Assembly: GCA_021790955.1 (NCBI GenBank)
Contig: JAJYFI010000059.1
Span: 1-6,763, forward strand
Reading direction: 5' to 3'
Origin: a bacterium
Lineage (GTDB): Bacteria > Elusimicrobiota > Elusimicrobia > UBA1565 > UBA9628
Length of the DNA: 6,763 nt
The position numbers and the translations under genes are program-made. Shown here piece after piece: positions 6,762-6,763 of the stretch. Positions within the stretch are counted from its first letter, which is position 1; each line of letters opens with the position of its first letter. The notes beneath the pieces were generated by a model. That model ran no database searches and was not told the DNA's origin. It saw only the letters and a list, made by a program, of their open reading frames with translations.

Positions 6762-6763
6762 GG

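Noticed and set aside
1..6763. CRISPR array, tRNA, rRNA, transposase or phage defence genes
   Set aside because: No spaced palindromic repeats, cloverleaf, rRNA segment, transposase motif or terminal inverted repeats were seen. The only repeat array is the gapless decamer set at 5791-5850.

Overview
The window is GC-rich (roughly 60-65% by eye) and gene-dense, and every gene I can support lies on the + strand. The likely source is a Gram-negative, probably uncultivated environmental bacterium. The last gene is a PorV/PorQ-like outer-membrane protein with a signal-peptide tail and a C-terminal Phe, so there is an outer membrane. GC content, this porin type and a short-period intergenic repeat together would fit a lineage such as Elusimicrobiota. 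That assignment is inference, because no rRNA or marker gene is present.

Region 1 (86-4795) is a tight four-gene operon. Its genes are an NCS2/AzgA-like nucleobase permease (86-1678), a CNT-family nucleoside transporter (1675-2940), a DedA-family membrane protein (2940-3578) and an adenosine deaminase (3563-4795). Neighbouring genes overlap by 4, 1 and 16 nt, so translational coupling is likely. Three of the four products fit one route: nucleoside uptake, adenosine deamination to inosine, and nucleobase transport. The deaminase has a long N-terminal extension that ends in a signal-peptide-like AQA. It may therefore act outside the cytoplasm, with the CNT protein importing the inosine. DedA is the functional outlier.

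Region 2 (4796-5766) begins with a near-consensus sigma70-type promoter: TTGACA, a 17-bp spacer, then TAACAT. The -10 element ends only 10 nt before the ATG of the next gene, which predicts a leaderless or nearly leaderless mRNA. That gene (4861-5766) encodes an unrecognised 301-residue protein. It has one N-terminal membrane segment, a long Pro/Ala/Lys linker and three copies of a ~22-residue helical repeat.

Region 3 (5767-6761) starts with six imperfect 10-bp tandem repeats (5791-5850) and continues into the PorV/PorQ-like gene. The porin frame is intact to its stop at 6759-6761. It has no ATG, GTG or TTG between its upstream stop (5688-5690) and GTG 6267, which is well inside the conserved part. 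The only sensible ATG (5810) lies inside the repeat array in a different frame. Removing one 10-bp unit would fuse it to the porin with a good signal peptide. This could be a length-sensitive expression switch, a broken gene or an assembly error. It is the most interesting observation in the window.
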